Source: Euryarchaeota archaeon UBA486
GTDB lineage: Archaea; Thermoplasmatota; Poseidoniia; Poseidoniales; Poseidoniaceae
Reading direction: 5' to 3'
NCBI GenBank assembly: GCA_002497765.1
Contig: DAET01000036.1
Coordinates: 24,648-41,394 of the forward strand
Length of the DNA stretch: 16,747 nt
The translations under genes were made by a program, and so were the position numbers. The notes under the pieces are model-generated. The model had not been told where the DNA came from. It saw nothing but the letters and a program-made list of their open reading frames with translations, and made no database searches. Below are positions 14,563 through 16,747 of this stretch, in pieces. Every line of letters starts with the position of its first letter. The stretch's first letter is position 1.

Positions 14563-16050
14563 ATGCGCAGAGCCTTGCTCGCCTTTTGCCTCATCGCCAG
14601 CATGGCTCTGGCCGGTTGCCTCGGGCCTTCAACGGCCAGCTGGGGAAGCGGAACAGGAACCGTTGACGTCGATTTCTCCATGGAGAGTACAACGGTGAAA
14701 ACGACCCTCGCAGGCGACGCTCGCACCATCAGCGACCTCCAGCCGGTGGGGTGCACACCCGGTTCCGACGGTGGAACCCTTGCTGCTGGACAAGGCGAGC
14801 CGATCACTTTCACCGGGTACTTGGCCTCCAGCCAGTTCTACGATTCACACGACACCATCATGGGTGCGAAGGGCCTTGAATTGGGCGTGACCACGGCTGT
14901 GGCCATTCAATCGATGTCGTTTGACCAAGCTGCCGCCGTGGTTGACGGCGACGGCGCTCGCATTGATGTCAAGCAATGGTCGCTGCCGCTTCAGCCCGAA
15001 ACCGGTGCGGGAAGCGTCGACCTCGACGAGGTGGATTCTGAGGCAGACACTGACTGGTTCATCCTCGGCCTCATTCCCACGTCCGAACACATTCTCGACG
15101 GGATGACAGCCCTCAACGAGTGGCATCAACCGGTGGTGATTCACGGCTACTTGGTCGCCGCTGGTAATTCAAGCAACAACCAGTACGGCTACCAGGCCAC
15201 ATGGCACAAGGCCGACAACGGGTGTGCCATGACCGTTGGCACCAACAACCGAGAGGATGCCTTGGTCCTCGTCAGCAAAATCACCTTGGACGGCGCCACG
15301 GTGTCAGCCAGCGGTGAGGCTGACGATGAATGGGTTCAGGGCGATGTGCCCTTCCTCGGTCGTGGCGGCTTCATCATGTTCTTCCTGGTCGTGGGCCTGG
15401 GTGGCTCTGCAGGCTTGTTCATCGTGTCAAAGCAGATGATGATGAAATCAGCCAAGCGATCCATGGCCAACCTCATCGGCGACGAAGGCATGAAGAAGGC
15501 AGCCAGTGTGAAAGCCGACGCTAAAGCAGCGAAGGAAGCAGGCATGGAATCACCGGAAGAACGGCAGCGACGCAAGGACCGGGAACGCAGGGCGGCTGAG
15601 AAAGAAGCAGTCAAGCAGCGCGCTCCGCCCAAGAAAGAAGAAAAGAAAGAACAGGGCGGCGACGCACTCGGTGGGTTCGACCTCGACAGCGTGCTGGCCT
15701 CCACCTCAACCGGTGCATCTGGACCTGGTGGTTCTGCCCCAAGCGGGCGAAAGAGTTCCGTCGTGGCAACCGATGCTGCGAAGGAAATGGATCGTATGAG
15801 CACGCAAGAGCCTGCGACGTCTTCGCTCCCCGCCTCCATCGGCCAGGCCCGACGAAGTGCCCCGCCCAGCATGTCAAACGTGGGGCAGCCTGCTACTGAA
15901 CCAGAACCGAGCAAGAAGCCCCCGGTGCGCCGCAGAAAAGCCGTCAAGAAGACCAAGCCTGCTGCTGCCGCAAGCGAGCCCGAACCGGCGTACGAAGCGC
16001 CTGCACCTGCATACGAAGAGGAAGAAGAATTCTCAGACTTCTCCTTCTAA
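14563..16050 (+). CDS. Lipoprotein with membrane helix and long charged cytoplasmic tail
   Basis: A 495-residue protein of unknown function. It opens with a lipoprotein signal peptide and a lipobox (MALAGC, Cys19). An extracellular domain of about 240 residues follows, containing two further Cys (63 and 221) that could pair. One membrane helix lies at about residues 269-290 (GGFIMFFLVVGLGGSAGLFI). The cytoplasmic part begins with Lys/Ala/Glu-rich helices (PEERQRRKDRERRAAEKEA), continues as a Ser/Pro/Gly-rich disordered linker with a basic patch (PPVRRRKAVKKTKP), and ends in a Tyr/Glu-rich peptide (YEEEEEFSDFSF). The frame is open upstream through the tRNA, but ATG 14563 starts exactly at the signal peptide. 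No Shine-Dalgarno is seen, so it may be leaderless. Being both lipid-anchored and membrane-spanning is unusual. Confidence 0.8.
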   Translation: MRRALLAFCLIASMALAGCLGPSTASWGSGTGTVDVDFSMESTTVKTTLAGDARTISDLQPVGCTPGSDGGTLAAGQGEPITFTGYLASSQFYDSHDTIMGAKGLELGVTTAVAIQSMSFDQAAAVVDGDGARIDVKQWSLPLQPETGAGSVDLDEVDSEADTDWFILGLIPTSEHILDGMTALNEWHQPVVIHGYLVAAGNSSNNQYGYQATWHKADNGCAMTVGTNNREDALVLVSKITLDGATVSASGEADDEWVQGDVPFLGRGGFIMFFLVVGLGGSAGLFIVSKQMMMKSAKRSMANLIGDEGMKKAASVKADAKAAKEAGMESPEERQRRKDRERRAAEKEAVKQRAPPKKEEKKEQGGDALGGFDLDSVLASTSTGASGPGGSAPSGRKSSVVATDAAKEMDRMSTQEPATSSLPASIGQARRSAPPSMSNVGQPATEPEPSKKPPVRRRKAVKKTKPAAAASEPEPAYEAPAPAYEEEEEFSDFSF

Positions 16051-16067
16051 TCCGACATGAATATTGA

Positions 16068-16747
16068 TTATGCGGGACGCATAATTCTGACGGCGTGTTC
16101 CAACACTTCCATGCGAAGCGGCGTAGAACCGATGTTTTCGCCATCGATGTTGATGGCAGTGGGCTGCTCTGTCTCAATGGACAATGTCCTGAACCGGTGG
16201 TAATCAACCCGAGGATGGTACACGTGCCTGCCTTCGCTCTTGAGCATGCCAAAGGCCTTGAGCACGTCCCTCCGGGCCATTTTCTTCAAGATCCCGATGT
16301 CCATTTGCCCGTCATCCATTGAAGCACCCGGTGCAAGAGGAAGCAACGAGCCCCCTGTTTGGCTGTTCTGAACCAAGAACAGCGTGAAGTCATCGGTGAT
16401 GGTCCGGTCATCCAGTCGCAGTGTAGCCGTTCGACGTTTTGCTGCAAGGATGGCCAAGACGATGCCGACATCGTAGCGAATCGGCCCCATCCAGCGCATC
16501 TTCTCCGCCTGAATGGTCGAATCAACGCCGAGTCCCCACGTCACCAAGTTGTGAGAATACCTGACCATGGGCTCACCGGTTGAGCCAGGCAAGCCTTCCG
16601 TCAGTTCGACCCGAGCCAAGTCAAGCATTTGACGCCGACCGCTCAACATGGCCTCGACAGCCCCCTCTGTTGAGGAAAGGCCGAGATCGTTTGCCTGGGA
16701 ATTTCCCGTCCCCGCCGGAATGATAGCGAAGGTTTCGCATCGTTCGG
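16068..16747 (-). CDS. Diacylglycerol/sphingosine kinase-family lipid kinase (N-terminus outside window)
   Basis: The reverse strand is open from the stop at 16068-16070 through the right edge, so the visible 226 residues are the C-terminal part. Near the edge it reads FAIIPAGTGNSQANDLGL, the GTGN phosphate-binding motif of the diacylglycerol-kinase catalytic domain (YegS/BmrU/LCB5 type). Downstream, the second domain shows VGIVLAILAAKRRT, the Asp-rich turn SMDDGQMDIGIL and late strands TAINIDGENIGSTPL, all typical of the C-terminal beta domain. Such enzymes phosphorylate diacylglycerol-like or sphingoid lipids using ATP; in an archaeon the substrate is probably an ether lipid or archaeal analogue, which is inference. 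An ATG at 16649 lies inside the domain and is not the true start. Convergent with the lipoprotein gene, 17 nt apart. Confidence 0.85.
   Translation of the reverse strand, partial: ERCETFAIIPAGTGNSQANDLGLSSTEGAVEAMLSGRRQMLDLARVELTEGLPGSTGEPMVRYSHNLVTWGLGVDSTIQAEKMRWMGPIRYDVGIVLAILAAKRRTATLRLDDRTITDDFTLFLVQNSQTGGSLLPLAPGASMDDGQMDIGILKKMARRDVLKAFGMLKSEGRHVYHPRVDYHRFRTLSIETEQPTAINIDGENIGSTPLRMEVLEHAVRIMRPA

Noticed and set aside
16068..16649. Lipid kinase starting at ATG 16649
   Set aside because: The frame remains open to the window edge and the GTGN motif lies upstream of this ATG, so the gene is partial and the true start is outside.

Overview
The window reads as chromosomal DNA of an aerobic archaeon. 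The archaeal signs are a 63-residue Sec61-beta, a small Toprim protein of the COG1658 type, an Lrp/AsnC regulator, an HhH protein with a Lys/Ala tail, and short-spaced GGTGA ribosome sites. Together with an A1-type haem-copper oxidase, moderately high GC, dense packing and large secreted or membrane proteins, this suggests marine Euryarchaeota such as Marine Group II (Poseidoniales). That placement is inferred from gene content; no marker gene was compared.

Layout. 1-272 (-) is the N-terminal part of an HhH protein cut by the window edge. A hypothetical soluble protein (340-1278, +) and Sec61-beta (1329-1520, +) follow. Two minus-strand genes come next: a small hypothetical (1523-1879), preceded by a leader hairpin with a UUCG loop, and a polytopic membrane protein (1960-3321). 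Diverging from the latter are an NSUN2/Trm4-like tRNA m5C methyltransferase (3378-5135) and, overlapping its stop codon, a single-pass exported protein of unknown function (5138-6274). An Lrp/AsnC regulator (6309-6767) converges on a two-gene minus-strand operon, UPF0235 (7245-7568) then a Toprim protein (6754-7248).

The centre is a compact cytochrome c oxidase operon, 7783-14374: coxB (subunit II, CuA), coxA (subunit I), coxC (subunit III), coxD (subunit IV) and an SCO-type copper chaperone. Genes overlap by 1-4 nt or lie within 10 nt. All classical metal ligands are present, but four of the five proteins are remodelled. CoxA carries an N-terminal exported domain with a CxCH motif. CoxC has an N-terminal extension with two extra membrane segments, a coiled coil and a His-rich loop. 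CoxB has an insertion in its cupredoxin domain. The SCO domain is split by about 280 residues holding a tandem repeat and a Cys-rich EGF-like module. This is the most unusual part of the window.

Downstream lie tRNA-Ser(UGA) (14416-14501), a lipoprotein with a membrane segment and a long cytoplasmic charged tail (14563-16050), and a convergent diacylglycerol-kinase-family lipid kinase running off the right edge (16068-16747, -). I found no CRISPR array, insertion sequence, prophage gene or replication origin. No gene-free stretch exceeds 300 bases; the longest is the 214-nt cox promoter region (7569-7782), which holds repeated hexamers and phased A-tracts.
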